DNA from: RYN-230 sp963813975
GTDB lineage: Bacteria; Actinomycetota; Actinomycetes; Streptosporangiales; Streptosporangiaceae
Length of the DNA: 64,000 nucleotides
Reading direction: 5' to 3'
NCBI GenBank assembly: GCA_963813975.1
Contig: CAWFAP010000001.1
Coordinates: 558,001-622,000, forward strand
Shown here: positions 42,074 through 50,866 of the stretch, one piece after another
How positions within the stretch are numbered: the first letter of the stretch is position 1
Layout of the letters: every line of letters begins with the position of its first letter
Program-made: the position numbers and the translations under genes
Notes under the pieces: model-generated
What the model was told of the DNA's origin: nothing
Seen by the model: only the letters and a program-made list of their open reading frames with translations
The model's database searches: none

Positions 42074-42817
42074 GTGATCGCCCGCGAGCCGGGGACGACC
42101 ATGCACGGGCAGATCGAGGAGTGGCTGGCCGAGGCGATCGAGTCGGGCCGGCTCGCCCCCGGTGACCGGCTGCCCACCGAGCAGGACCTGGCCGCCTGGC
42201 TCGAGGTCAGCCGGATGACGCTGCGGCACGCGCTGGCCACGCTGGCCCACCGCGGCCTCGTGGACCGGGCGGTGGGGCGTAACGGCGGCACGTTCGTGGC
42301 CCAGGGCAAGCTGGAGCAGGACCGGACCACGCTGGCCGGGTTCTCCGAGCAGTTGCGGCGGCACGGGATGGTCGCGGGCGCGCGGGTGCTGTCCGCGGCG
42401 GAACGGCCCGCCCGGGCCGGCGTCGCCGCCGCCCTGGAGATCCCGGCCGGTGACCCGGTGTGCGAGATCCGGCGGGTCCGGCTCGGTGACGGCCGCCCCA
42501 TCGCGGTCGAGTGCTCGGTCTTCCCCGCCGCGCTGTTCCCGGGGCTGCTCCAGTGCCGCCTGGACGGCTCCCTGTACGAGCTGCTGGACGAGAAGTACCA
42601 GCAGCGCCCCTGCCGGGCGCGGGAGAGCCTGGAGCCGGTCACCGCCGGGGTGCGCGAGGCCGAGGCGCTGGAGGTCCACGAGGGCGCCCCGCTGATGCTG
42701 GTCGAGCGGATCGCCTACGCGCAGGCAGGCCACCCGGTCGAGTTCGCCCGGGACCTGTTCCGCGGCGACCGGACCCGGATCGTCATGTGGACCAGCGAGC
42801 TCACGCATGTCCCGTGA
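42074..42817 (+). CDS. GntR/HutC family transcriptional regulator
   Basis: A regulator of about 247 residues. The winged helix reads RLPTEQDLAAWLEVSRMTLRHALATLAHRGLVDRAVGRNGGTFV, followed by a UTRA effector domain (about 90-240). The start is uncertain: the frame is open from far upstream, with candidates TTG 42035, GTG 42074 and ATG 42101. An AGGGGAGGGG lies at 42042-42052, too far from 42074 to be ideal. It probably represses the kinase-oxidase and permease arms through the two GTCTAGAC sites, with an amine-type metabolite as inducer. The following gene overlaps its stop. Confidence 0.83.
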   Translation: MIAREPGTTMHGQIEEWLAEAIESGRLAPGDRLPTEQDLAAWLEVSRMTLRHALATLAHRGLVDRAVGRNGGTFVAQGKLEQDRTTLAGFSEQLRRHGMVAGARVLSAAERPARAGVAAALEIPAGDPVCEIRRVRLGDGRPIAVECSVFPAALFPGLLQCRLDGSLYELLDEKYQQRPCRARESLEPVTAGVREAEALEVHEGAPLMLVERIAYAQAGHPVEFARDLFRGDRTRIVMWTSELTHVP

Positions 42818-43683
42818 GGCCGGGCCCGGTGGGTGAGCCACGCCTCCTCGCGGTCAGCGACCTGCACGTGGCGTACCCGCAGAACCGCCAGCTGGTCGAG
42901 GAGCTGCGGCCGCGGTCCGCGGCGGACTGGCTGCTGGTGGCCGGGGACGTGGGGGAGCGGCTGCCGGACATCGAGTGGGCGCTGCGCACGCTCAGCGACC
43001 GCTTCGCCCAGGTCGTCTGGGTGCCCGGGAACCACGACCTGTGGACGCACCGGACCGACCCGGTCCAGCTCCGCGGCGAGGAGCGCTACCGGCGCCTGGT
43101 CGGGTTCTGCCAGCGGCTGGGCGTGCTCACCCCGGAGGATCCCTACCAGGTCTGGGACGGGCCGGGCGGCCCGGTCCGGATTGTGCCGCTGTTCCTGCTG
43201 TACGACTACTCGTTCCGGCCCGAGGGCGCGCGGACCAAGGCCGAGGGCCTGGCCCGGGCGTACGACACCGGCGTGGTCTGCACCGACGAGCGGTGGCTGC
43301 ACCCCGACCCGTACCCGAGCGTGGAGGACTGGTGCTGGGCCCGGGTCGAGGCGACCCGGGCCCGGCTGACGGCCCTGCCGCCCGGCCCGCCCGCCGTCCT
43401 GGTGAACCACTTCCCGCTGATCAGGGAACCTACCCGGGTCTTGCGGTACCCCGAGTTCGCGCAGTGGTGCGGCACCACAGCCACCGACGACTGGCACGTC
43501 CGGTTCAACGCCGCGGCCGTGGTCTACGGTCACCTGCACATCCCGCGGACGATCTGGCGGGACGGGGTGCCGTTCATGGAGGTGTCGCTGGGCTACCCGC
43601 GCGAGTGGCAGCGCCGCCCCGCCCGGCCGGATCTGCCCCGGCAGGTCCGGCCGCTGGAGCCGCCCGCGGGCCACACTGACTGA
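42814..43683 (+). CDS. Calcineurin-like metallophosphoesterase
   Basis: A two-metal phosphoesterase of about 289 residues. The five family blocks are present: VSDLHV (DxH), VAGDVGE (GDxx), VPGNHDLW (GNHD), VNHFPLI, and YGHLHIP (GHxH). It starts at GTG 42814 inside the GntR stop (GTGA overlap); GTG 42829 is an alternative. As part of the permease-GntR operon opposite a small-molecule kinase, it could dephosphorylate the kinase product or a related phosphoester; this is inference. No signal peptide is present, so it is cytoplasmic. Confidence 0.87.
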   Translation: MRPGPVGEPRLLAVSDLHVAYPQNRQLVEELRPRSAADWLLVAGDVGERLPDIEWALRTLSDRFAQVVWVPGNHDLWTHRTDPVQLRGEERYRRLVGFCQRLGVLTPEDPYQVWDGPGGPVRIVPLFLLYDYSFRPEGARTKAEGLARAYDTGVVCTDERWLHPDPYPSVEDWCWARVEATRARLTALPPGPPAVLVNHFPLIREPTRVLRYPEFAQWCGTTATDDWHVRFNAAAVVYGHLHIPRTIWRDGVPFMEVSLGYPREWQRRPARPDLPRQVRPLEPPAGHTD

Positions 43684-43702
43684 CCAATCAGTGCGGGTGC
43701 GC

Positions 43703-44344
43703 TCACACTGCGCTGGGTACCTGGCCCGGCCGGCGCGCGGCGAACCAGCCCCAGTCGGGGGGCTGCCGGTCGAGGCGGACCGAGAACAGGGCCCAGACGA
43801 CCTTGCCCGACTCGGCCGGGACGGTCCATCCCCACCGGTCGCTGAGGGCACTGATGACGTGCAGGCCGCGGCCGCTCTCGGCCAGGTAGTCAGGATCCTT
43901 CGGCTCAGGCGGCCGGGGGCTGGGGTCGGCCACCGCGCACAGCACGAACTGGCCCGGCTGGACCAGCCCGAGCCGGACGGGCCAACGGTGGCGGGCTTCG
44001 CCGCCCTCGGATCCGTCCGCGAGCCGGGCCTGGGGCACCGCGTGCCGCAGCGCGTTGGTCAGCAGCTCGGACACCACGACCGCCACGTCGTCCCCGCGGT
44101 CCATCACGCCCCAGCGCCGCATGGTGGACAGGCAGAAGTCGCGGGCGGTGCCGACCGACCTCGTGTCCTGGCCCGGCGTGCGCATCGCGAGCCGCGGGAA
44201 GCAGGTCCAGTCCGTCGGGGCCAGGCCAGGCGTCCGCTGGCGGGCGCCGCTTGCCGCGGCCGCCATCGCCACGGCGGGAGCCAGCCAATGCCAGCCCACA
44301 TGGCTTAGTGCGGGGCCTGCCAGGCCTAATGGCTGTGCCGTCAT
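43703..44344 (-). CDS. HATPase_c ATP-binding regulatory protein (anti-sigma-like)
   Basis: A protein of about 213 residues with a GHKL-type ATPase domain of the SpoIIAB/RsbW-like group abundant in Streptomyces. The N-box reads VVSELLTNALRHAV, and the later motifs VADPSPRPP and LAESGRGLHVISALSDRWG are the degenerate G1 and G2 boxes. About 75 residues precede the domain. ATG 44344 follows GGAAGG; the frame continues to 44482 but lacks support there. Together with the divergent DUF397 and XRE genes it forms the trio seen at whiJ/bldB-type developmental loci. Confidence 0.84.
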   Translation of the reverse strand: MTAQPLGLAGPALSHVGWHWLAPAVAMAAAASGARQRTPGLAPTDWTCFPRLAMRTPGQDTRSVGTARDFCLSTMRRWGVMDRGDDVAVVVSELLTNALRHAVPQARLADGSEGGEARHRWPVRLGLVQPGQFVLCAVADPSPRPPEPKDPDYLAESGRGLHVISALSDRWGWTVPAESGKVVWALFSVRLDRQPPDWGWFAARRPGQVPSAV

Positions 44345-44423
44345 TGCCTTCCGAGCGCTCTGTGTTACCGGGAACGGCCAATACGGGTCATCTTGCCCCA
44401 TGCACGTTACGTTTGCAACGCCC

Positions 44424-44474
44424 GCTGCACGACCGGCTGCACGTGCATCTGATCTGTTAGGCTGCACGGTGCAG
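44424..44474. promoter_or_regulatory. Repeated GCTGCACG boxes and CTGCAC-G-GTGCAG palindrome
   Basis: GCTGCACG occurs at 44424-44431, 44436-44443 and 44461-44468. The last is part of the palindrome CTGCACGGTGCAG (44462-44474). The copies are 12 and 25 bp apart. The TTAGGCT at 44457-44463 may be a -10 for the DUF397 gene. This is a likely binding array for the XRE regulator encoded next door, between the divergent HATPase and DUF397 genes. Confidence 0.5.
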
Positions 44475-44552
44475 GTGATCATTTACGGCATCTGCGGGGA
44501 ACGGGCACGCCGTGCGTTTTCCCTCGTCTCCCCTCGTATCAGGGAGGAAAAG

Positions 44553-44777
44553 ATGCAGGTCAAGAACGGCATCCCGGCCGGAGAGCTCGAGGCCAGCTGG
44601 CGGAAATCCACGGCCAGCAACCCCAACGGCAGCTGCGTGGAGGTGGCCGAGCTGCCGGGTGGCTCGATCGCGATGCGCAATTCCCGGTTCCCGGCCGGCC
44701 CGGCCCTCATCTACACGCGCACCGAGATCGCCGCCTTCCTGGCCGCTCTCAAGAACGGCGAGTTCGACGACCTGTGA
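44553..44777 (+). CDS. DUF397 domain protein
   Basis: A 74-residue protein consisting of one DUF397 domain: WRKSTASNPNGSCVEVAEL (the W-K-S/T-S...CVEVA signature), then GGSIAMRNSRFP and a C-terminal helix TEIAAFLAALKNGEFDDL. DUF397 proteins in Streptomyces nearly always sit beside a DUF5753-containing XRE regulator and are reported as partner or antagonist proteins. ATG 44553 has the excellent site AGGGAGGAAAAG. The XRE gene follows after 207 bp. Confidence 0.9.
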   Translation: MQVKNGIPAGELEASWRKSTASNPNGSCVEVAELPGGSIAMRNSRFPAGPALIYTRTEIAAFLAALKNGEFDDL

Positions 44778-44984
44778 GACCCCTGCTGACTGGGGTGAAA
44801 GAACGCGAAATGCCCCCGGGACACCGGGCGGATGCAGTGATATCGTGCTCTGTGTGTTCCGCTTAGTAGTGGTTCACACTGCTGTTGGCAGATTCCGCGC
44901 GCCCGCAATGGCGCCACTGGGCTGAGTGTCTGACATCGGCCGGGGGGTCGGGAGTGGCTGGTCATCCATTGGGTCGGGAGCGGC

Positions 44985-45905
44985 ATGGAGCCGAGAGCTG
45001 AGATGGGATCCGTGTATCCGGCCGGCACCACGGCGAACGGGTCATTGACCGGGCCGCGGGCGGGTGCCACCGTCGTACGGATGGTGCTGGGCGCCCAGCT
45101 GCGCCGCCTCCGCGAGGCCGCCAGGCTCACCCCGGAGCAGGCCGGATACGAGATCCGCGCGTCGCGGTCCAAGATGAGCCGCCTGGAGCACGGCCGGGTG
45201 GGCTTCAAGATCCGCGACGTCGAGGACTTGCTGACCCTCTACGGGGTCACCGACGAGAAGCTGCGCCTCGGCCTGCTGGCGCTGGCCGAGCAGGCTAACG
45301 AGCAGGGCTGGTGGACCCAGTACGGCGACATCCTGGCCGACTGGTTCGAGACCTACCTGGGCCTGGAGGCCGCGGCCTCGCTGATCCGCACCTTCGAGCT
45401 GCAGTTCGTCCACGGCCTGTTCCAGACCAAGGAATACGCGCGGGCGGTCACGATGCTCGGCAACCGGGCCGCCCCGGACGGGGAGATCGACCGCCGGGTC
45501 AGCCTGCGGATGGCCCGCCAGGACCTGCTCACCAGCCCGCAGCCGCCCCGCGTCTGGTCAGTCATGGACGAGGCGGCCCTGCGCCGCCCGATCGGCGGCC
45601 GGGACGTGATGCGCGCCCAGCTGGCCCACCTCCTCGAGGTGGCCACGATGCCCGAGGTCACGCTGCAGGTGGTGCCCTTCCGGCGGGGCGGTCACGCGGC
45701 CGCGGGCGGCTCGTTCACCGTGCTGCGCTTCGGCGAGCCTGATCTGCCGGACGTGGTCTACATCGAGCAGCTCACCAGTGCGCTGTACCTGGAGCGGCGG
45801 TCCGACGTGGACCACTACATGGAGATCATGAACCGGCTCAGCGCCGAGGCGCTCACCCCGCCCGGCACCACGCGCCTGATCAAGGAAATCATCAAGGACA
45901 CCTAG
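44985..45905 (+). CDS. XRE family regulator with DUF5753 domain
   Basis: A 306-residue transcription factor. The N-terminal HTH reads LGAQLRRLREAARLTPEQAGYEIRASRSKMSRLEHGRVGF (about residues 35-75). The DUF5753 domain covers about 110-295, with FELQFVHGLFQTKEYARAV and VTLQVVPFRRGGHAAAGGSF, its characteristic strands. This is the WhiJ-like partner of DUF397 proteins. The ATG at 44985 follows GGGAG. In-frame ATG 45003 is possible, and the residues before the HTH are poorly conserved in such proteins. Confidence 0.88.
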   Translation: MEPRAEMGSVYPAGTTANGSLTGPRAGATVVRMVLGAQLRRLREAARLTPEQAGYEIRASRSKMSRLEHGRVGFKIRDVEDLLTLYGVTDEKLRLGLLALAEQANEQGWWTQYGDILADWFETYLGLEAAASLIRTFELQFVHGLFQTKEYARAVTMLGNRAAPDGEIDRRVSLRMARQDLLTSPQPPRVWSVMDEAALRRPIGGRDVMRAQLAHLLEVATMPEVTLQVVPFRRGGHAAAGGSFTVLRFGEPDLPDVVYIEQLTSALYLERRSDVDHYMEIMNRLSAEALTPPGTTRLIKEIIKDT

Positions 45906-45925
45906 GGCAGCCGCTTTGTTCCGGG

Positions 45926-45956
45926 CCGGGGCCCCGCGCATTGCGCGGGGCCCCGG
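45926..45956. terminator. Strong 14-bp stem-loop after the XRE gene
   Basis: CCGGGGCCCCGCGC and GCGCGGGGCCCCGG form a perfect 14-bp stem with loop ATT, 21 bp after the XRE stop. No T-tract follows, which is common for actinobacterial terminators. It separates the trio from the trehalose operon. Confidence 0.75.
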
Positions 45957-46173
45957 CGCCGTTAAGGCGCGTCCGAGCGCCGTTATGTCCGCCTTATGGC
46001 GGCCTGCGTTTCCGCGGACCGGCCCCGGGCACTTCGCCGGGCCAGGGCACTGAAACAAGTGATGAGCGGGAGGCGTTATGGTCGCATGGTCCACGCGGTG
46101 AACACGCCGGGTACGGGGTGCGCGTGGCGCCAGCAGGCTGGCTCATCGACCGGCACATCGACCAGGGACGGAC

Positions 46174-48339
46174 ATGGTGGCGCAGGAGGCTTTGATCTGG
46201 CCGGGCAACAGCTATCCGCTCGGGGCGACTTTCGACGGGGTGGGTACCAACTTCGCCCTGTTCTCCGAGGTGGCCGAGCGGGTGGAACTGTGCCTGTTCG
46301 ACGAGGAGGGCGCCGAGACCCGGGTCGCGCTGAACGAGGTGGACGGGTTCGTCTGGCATGGGTACCTGCCCGGCATCAGCCCGGGCCAGCGCTACGGCTA
46401 CCGGGTACACGGCCCCTACAATCCTGCGGCCGGGCAGCGCTGTAACCCGGCCAAGCTGCTGCTCGACCCGTACGCGAAGGCCGTCGAGGGCAGCGTGCAG
46501 TGGGACCAGGCCGTGTTCGCCTACCCTTTCGGCCACCCCGACCAGCGCAACGACGAGGATTCCGCGCCGCACGTGCCCCGCTGCGTGGTGGTCAACCCCT
46601 TCTTCAGCTGGGATTCCGACCGGCACCCGCGGACCCCATATCACGAGACCGTGATCTACGAGACCCATGTGCGGGGCCTGACCATGCTGCATCCGGAGGT
46701 GCCCGAGGCCCAGCGGGGCACCTACCAGGGGCTGGCCCATCCCGCGGTCATCGACCACCTGCAGCGGCTGGGCGTGACCGCGGTCGAGCTGATGCCGGTC
46801 CACCAGTTCGTCAGCGACGCGGTCCTGGCCGAGCGCGGGCTGGCCAACTACTGGGGCTACAACACGATCGGCTTCTTCGCCCCGCATAACGCCTATGCCG
46901 CCAGCGGCGCCCGCGGCGAGCAGGTGCAGGAGTTCAAGTCCATGGTCCGGGCCCTGCACCAGGCCGGCATCGAGGTCATCCTCGACGTGGTCTACAACCA
47001 CACGGCCGAGGGCAACCACCTCGGGCCGACGCTGTCCTTCCGGGGCATCGACAACGCTTCCTACTACCGGCTGATGGGCGACGACCCGCAGTTCTACATG
47101 GACACCACCGGCACCGGCAACAGCCTGCTGATGCGGCACCCCCACGTGCTCCAGATGATCATGGACTCGCTCCGGTACTGGGTGACCGAGATGCACGTGG
47201 ACGGCTTCCGCTTCGACCTGGCCGCGGCGCTGGCCCGGCAGTTCCACGAGGTGGACCGGCTATCCGCGTTCTTCGACATGTGCCAGCAGGACCCGATCGT
47301 CTCCCAGGTCAAGCTCATCGCCGAGCCGTGGGACGTGGGCGAGGGTGGCTACCAGGTCGGGAACTTCCCGCCGCTGTGGACGGAGTGGAACGGCAAGTAC
47401 CGGGACACGGTGCGTGACTTCTGGCGCGGCGAGCACGCCACGCTGCCCGAGTTCGCCTCCCGGCTGACCGGCTCCAGCGACCTGTACCTCAGCGACGGCC
47501 GCCGGCCGGTTGCCTCAGTCAACTTCGTCACCGCGCACGACGGCTTCACGCTCGCCGACCTGGTCTCCTACAACCAGAAGCACAACGAGGCCAACGGTGA
47601 GGGCGGCCGCGACGGCACCGACGACAACCGGTCATGGAACTGCGGCGCGGAAGGGCCCACCGATGACCCCGCCGTGACCGCCCTGCGTAACCGGCAGAAG
47701 CGGAACTTCCTCTGCACCGTCCTGCTGTCCCAGGGCATCCCGATGCTGCTGGGCGGGGACGAGATGAGCCGCACCCAGCACGGCAACAACAACGCCTACT
47801 GCCAGGACACCGAGATCTCCTGGGTGCACTGGCCGCCGTCGCCGGACGCGCCGATGCCCGACGGCTACGAAGGAGACCAGGATCTCCTCGATTTCACCGC
47901 GAGGCTGATCCGGCTGCGCGCCGACCATCCGGTGTTCCGCCGCCGCCGTTTCTTCCGGGGCCAGGCGGTTCGCGGCAAGAGCGGCGGGCAGGATCAGCTG
48001 GGCGACATCGCCTGGTTCACCCCGGCGGGCGAGGAGATGACCGATGACGACTGGGCCGCGGGCTTCGCCAAGTCCCTCACCGTGTTCCTGAACGGCGATG
48101 CGATCACCGAGCCCGACCCGCGCGGCGAGCGGACCAAGGACGAGTCGTTCCTCCTCCTGTTCAACGCGAGCGAGCTGGACCTGGAGTTCACCATCCCGCC
48201 GCAGCGCTACGGGGAACAGTGGGTGAAGGTCCTGGACACCGCGCTGCCGCTGAGTGCCCTGGCCGACGCGCCCGCCGCCAAGCCCGGCGACGCGGTCGCC
48301 ATCCCCAGCCGGTCCATGCAGGTCCTCGGGCGTGTCTGA
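46174..48339 (+). CDS. glgX: Glycogen debranching enzyme GlgX/TreX
   Basis: A GH13 isoamylase-type enzyme of 721 residues that removes alpha-1,6 branches from glycogen, supplying linear maltodextrins to TreY. The CBM48 domain is at the N-terminus (PLGATFDGVGTNFALFSEVAERVELCLFD). The catalytic barrel has VILDVVYNHTAEG, the nucleophile in DGFRFDLA (Asp about 348), the acid/base in LIAEPWDVG (Glu about 384), and FVTAHDGFTLADLV. A GlgX-type C-terminal beta domain ends the protein. It is the first gene of treX-treY-treZ; its stop overlaps the treY start by 8 bp. Confidence 0.94.
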   Translation: MVAQEALIWPGNSYPLGATFDGVGTNFALFSEVAERVELCLFDEEGAETRVALNEVDGFVWHGYLPGISPGQRYGYRVHGPYNPAAGQRCNPAKLLLDPYAKAVEGSVQWDQAVFAYPFGHPDQRNDEDSAPHVPRCVVVNPFFSWDSDRHPRTPYHETVIYETHVRGLTMLHPEVPEAQRGTYQGLAHPAVIDHLQRLGVTAVELMPVHQFVSDAVLAERGLANYWGYNTIGFFAPHNAYAASGARGEQVQEFKSMVRALHQAGIEVILDVVYNHTAEGNHLGPTLSFRGIDNASYYRLMGDDPQFYMDTTGTGNSLLMRHPHVLQMIMDSLRYWVTEMHVDGFRFDLAAALARQFHEVDRLSAFFDMCQQDPIVSQVKLIAEPWDVGEGGYQVGNFPPLWTEWNGKYRDTVRDFWRGEHATLPEFASRLTGSSDLYLSDGRRPVASVNFVTAHDGFTLADLVSYNQKHNEANGEGGRDGTDDNRSWNCGAEGPTDDPAVTALRNRQKRNFLCTVLLSQGIPMLLGGDEMSRTQHGNNNAYCQDTEISWVHWPPSPDAPMPDGYEGDQDLLDFTARLIRLRADHPVFRRRRFFRGQAVRGKSGGQDQLGDIAWFTPAGEEMTDDDWAAGFAKSLTVFLNGDAITEPDPRGERTKDESFLLLFNASELDLEFTIPPQRYGEQWVKVLDTALPLSALADAPAAKPGDAVAIPSRSMQVLGRV

Positions 48340-50866
48340 CCCGGCAAGCCCGGGGGGGCACCCTGCTCCCCCGGGGGCGCCCCCGAACCCCCGATGGCCC
48401 GGAACCCCCCGCGATTCGCCGGCTGGGAGGGACACGCCTGCGGCGAGCCCCGCCTCGCCGGCGTCCGCGCCGACCTCCACGTACCGCCTGCAGCTCCAGC
48501 CGGGCTTCGGATTCACAGCGGCCGCCGCCGCCGCCGGCTACCTGGCCGACCTGGGTGTCACTCACGTGTACCTGTCGCCGATCCTGCAGGCCACGCCCGG
48601 CTCGGCGCACGGGTACGACGTGGTGGACCACTCCCGGGTGTCGGCCGACCTGGGGGGCGAGACCGCGTTCCGCGACATGGTCGCCCGGTTCCGCGGCCTC
48701 GGGCTGGGCGTGATCGTGGACATCGTGCCCAACCACATGGCCGTCCCCGTGCCCGAGTCGCTCAACCGCCCGCTCTGGTCGGTGCTGCGGGACGGCACCG
48801 GGTCGCCGTTCGCGGACTGGTTCGACGTGGACTGGGCCGCCCAGGACGGCCGAATGCTCATGCCGGTCCTCGGCGCCCCGGTCAGCGACTGCCTCGGCGA
48901 CCTGAAGATCGACACCGGCGGCGCCGGGCCGGTGCTCCGGTACTTCGACCACATGCTGCCGGTCCGGCCTGGCACGGAGAGCCTGCCGCTGCCCGGCCTG
49001 CTGGACGCCCAGCATTACCGGCTGGCTGACTGGCACCTGGCGGCTACCGAGCTCAACTGGCGGCGGTTCTTCGACATCAGCTCGCTGATCGCGGTCCGGG
49101 TCGAGGACCCCGCGGTGTTCGAGGCCACCCACGAGGTGATCCTCCGCCTGGTGGCCGAGGGCCTCATCGACGGGCTCCGGGTGGACCATCCGGACGGGCT
49201 CGCCGACCCGCGCGGCTACCTGCGGCGGCTCGCCGACCGCACCGGCGGCCTGTGGGTGTCCACCGAGAAGATCCTGTCCGGGCCGGAGCGGCTGCCCGCG
49301 GACTGGCCGTGCGCCGGGACCACCGGGTACGACGCGCTGGGCGTGATCGGCGGCCTGTTCCTGGACCCGGCCGGCGCCGGGCCGCTGACCGCAGCCTACG
49401 AGCGCCTCACCGGCGGGCCCGCCCAGTTCGCGGGGGTGGCCGGGGACGCCAAGCGCGAGGAGGCCGGCCAGGCCCTCGCGGCCGAGGTGTCCCGGCTGGC
49501 CCGGCTGGCGGGCGACGCGGGGCACCCGGAGCTGGGGGCGCTCAGCGCCGGTGACCGGACCGCCGTGCTCACCGAGCTGCTCACCGCCATGCCGGTCTAC
49601 CGGGCCTACGTGGTCCCCGGCGAGCCCGCGCCGCCGGTCTCGGCCGCAGTCCTGGCCCAGGCGGCCGCGGCGGCCCGGCCGCGGCTGCCGGAGCGGCTGC
49701 ACGCCGCCCTGGACGTCACTGTGGATCTCATCCTCGGCCGCGCTGGTGACCAGCAGGCCCGGCTGATCGTGGGGTTCCAGCAGGTCTGCGGGCCCGTCAT
49801 GGCCAAGGGCGTGGAGGACACCGCCTTCTACCGCTGGTCCCGGCTGGCCGCGCTGAACGAGGTCGGCGGCGACCCGGACTCGTTCGGGACCAGCCCGGGA
49901 GAGTTCCACGGGTTCGCCGCGCGGCTGGCGCGGGACTGGCCGGGCAGCATGACCACGCTGTCCACGCACGACACCAAGCGCCAGGAAGACGTCCGGGCCC
50001 GGCTGGCCGTGCTGGCCGAGATCCCGGAGGCCTGGGCGGCGGAGGTGGCCCGCTGGCACGAGCGGGCCGTGGCGCTGGTCACCGGCTCCGCGCCCGAGCC
50101 GGACACCGGGTACCTGATGTGGCAGACCCTGGCCGGGGCGTGGCCGCTGGACCGCGAGCGGCTGACCGCCTACCTGCGCAAGGCGATGCGCGAGGCCAAG
50201 AGCCGCACCTCGTGGACCGACCCGGACGCCGAGTACGAGTCGCAGGTCATGACGTTCGCCGAGCTGGTGCTGGACGACGAGGAGCTCACCGGGCAGATCG
50301 CCCGGTTCGCGGCCGGGCTGGACGCCGAGGCTCGGGCTAACGCCCTGGGCGCCAAGCTCGTGCAGCTGACCATGCCCGGGGTGGCCGACACGTACCAGGG
50401 CTGCGAGCTGGCCGGCCTGCGGCTCGTGGACCCGGACAACCGCGCGCCGGCCGACTTCGCCCGCGCGCGGGGCCTGCTCGCCGCGCTGGACGCCGGCGAA
50501 CCCGCGTCTGACCTCGACGCGCACAAGCTGCTGGTCACGGCGGCCGCGCTGCGGCTGCGCCGGGAGCACCCGGACTGGTTCACCGGGGAGTACGCCCCGC
50601 TGGGCGCCGAGGGCCCGGCGGCGCGCCACGCGATCAGCTTCGCCCGCGGCGGGCACGCGGTCACGGTGGCCACCCGGCTGCCCGCCGGCCTGCGCCACCG
50701 CGGTGGCTGGGCCGGTACCGCGCTGCCCCTGCCGCACGCCGGCCCCTGGCGTGACCTGCTGACCGGCGCCTCCCATCCGGGCGCGCGCCCGCTGCTGTCT
50801 GACCTTCTGCACCGGCTGCCGGTGGCCCTGCTCGTCCCGGGGGAATCACCCCGGGAGCACTCATGA
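48332..50866 (+). CDS. treY: Maltooligosyl trehalose synthase TreY
   Basis: Converts the reducing-end alpha-1,4 bond of maltodextrins into an alpha,alpha-1,1 bond, giving maltooligosyl trehalose. The 844-residue protein starts, after about 45 Pro/Ala-rich residues, with STYRLQLQPGFGFTAAAAAAGYLADLGVTHVYLSPIL. It then shows GYDVVDHSRVSADLGG, VIVDIVPNHMAV, IDGLRVDHPDGLADP (catalytic Asp region), WVSTEKIL (catalytic Glu) and the family's GVEDTAFYRW and STHDTKRQEDVRAR. GTG 48332 overlaps the glgX stop. The Pro-rich N-terminal extension may be untranslated if a later start is used. Confidence 0.94.
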   Translation: MSDPASPGGHPAPPGAPPNPRWPGTPRDSPAGRDTPAASPASPASAPTSTYRLQLQPGFGFTAAAAAAGYLADLGVTHVYLSPILQATPGSAHGYDVVDHSRVSADLGGETAFRDMVARFRGLGLGVIVDIVPNHMAVPVPESLNRPLWSVLRDGTGSPFADWFDVDWAAQDGRMLMPVLGAPVSDCLGDLKIDTGGAGPVLRYFDHMLPVRPGTESLPLPGLLDAQHYRLADWHLAATELNWRRFFDISSLIAVRVEDPAVFEATHEVILRLVAEGLIDGLRVDHPDGLADPRGYLRRLADRTGGLWVSTEKILSGPERLPADWPCAGTTGYDALGVIGGLFLDPAGAGPLTAAYERLTGGPAQFAGVAGDAKREEAGQALAAEVSRLARLAGDAGHPELGALSAGDRTAVLTELLTAMPVYRAYVVPGEPAPPVSAAVLAQAAAAARPRLPERLHAALDVTVDLILGRAGDQQARLIVGFQQVCGPVMAKGVEDTAFYRWSRLAALNEVGGDPDSFGTSPGEFHGFAARLARDWPGSMTTLSTHDTKRQEDVRARLAVLAEIPEAWAAEVARWHERAVALVTGSAPEPDTGYLMWQTLAGAWPLDRERLTAYLRKAMREAKSRTSWTDPDAEYESQVMTFAELVLDDEELTGQIARFAAGLDAEARANALGAKLVQLTMPGVADTYQGCELAGLRLVDPDNRAPADFARARGLLAALDAGEPASDLDAHKLLVTAAALRLRREHPDWFTGEYAPLGAEGPAARHAISFARGGHAVTVATRLPAGLRHRGGWAGTALPLPHAGPWRDLLTGASHPGARPLLSDLLHRLPVALLVPGESPREHS

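Noticed and set aside
48188..50812. Minus-strand open frame of 874 codons
   Set aside because: It covers treY on the other strand; treY has all family motifs, while this frame is Arg/Gly/His-rich without domains.
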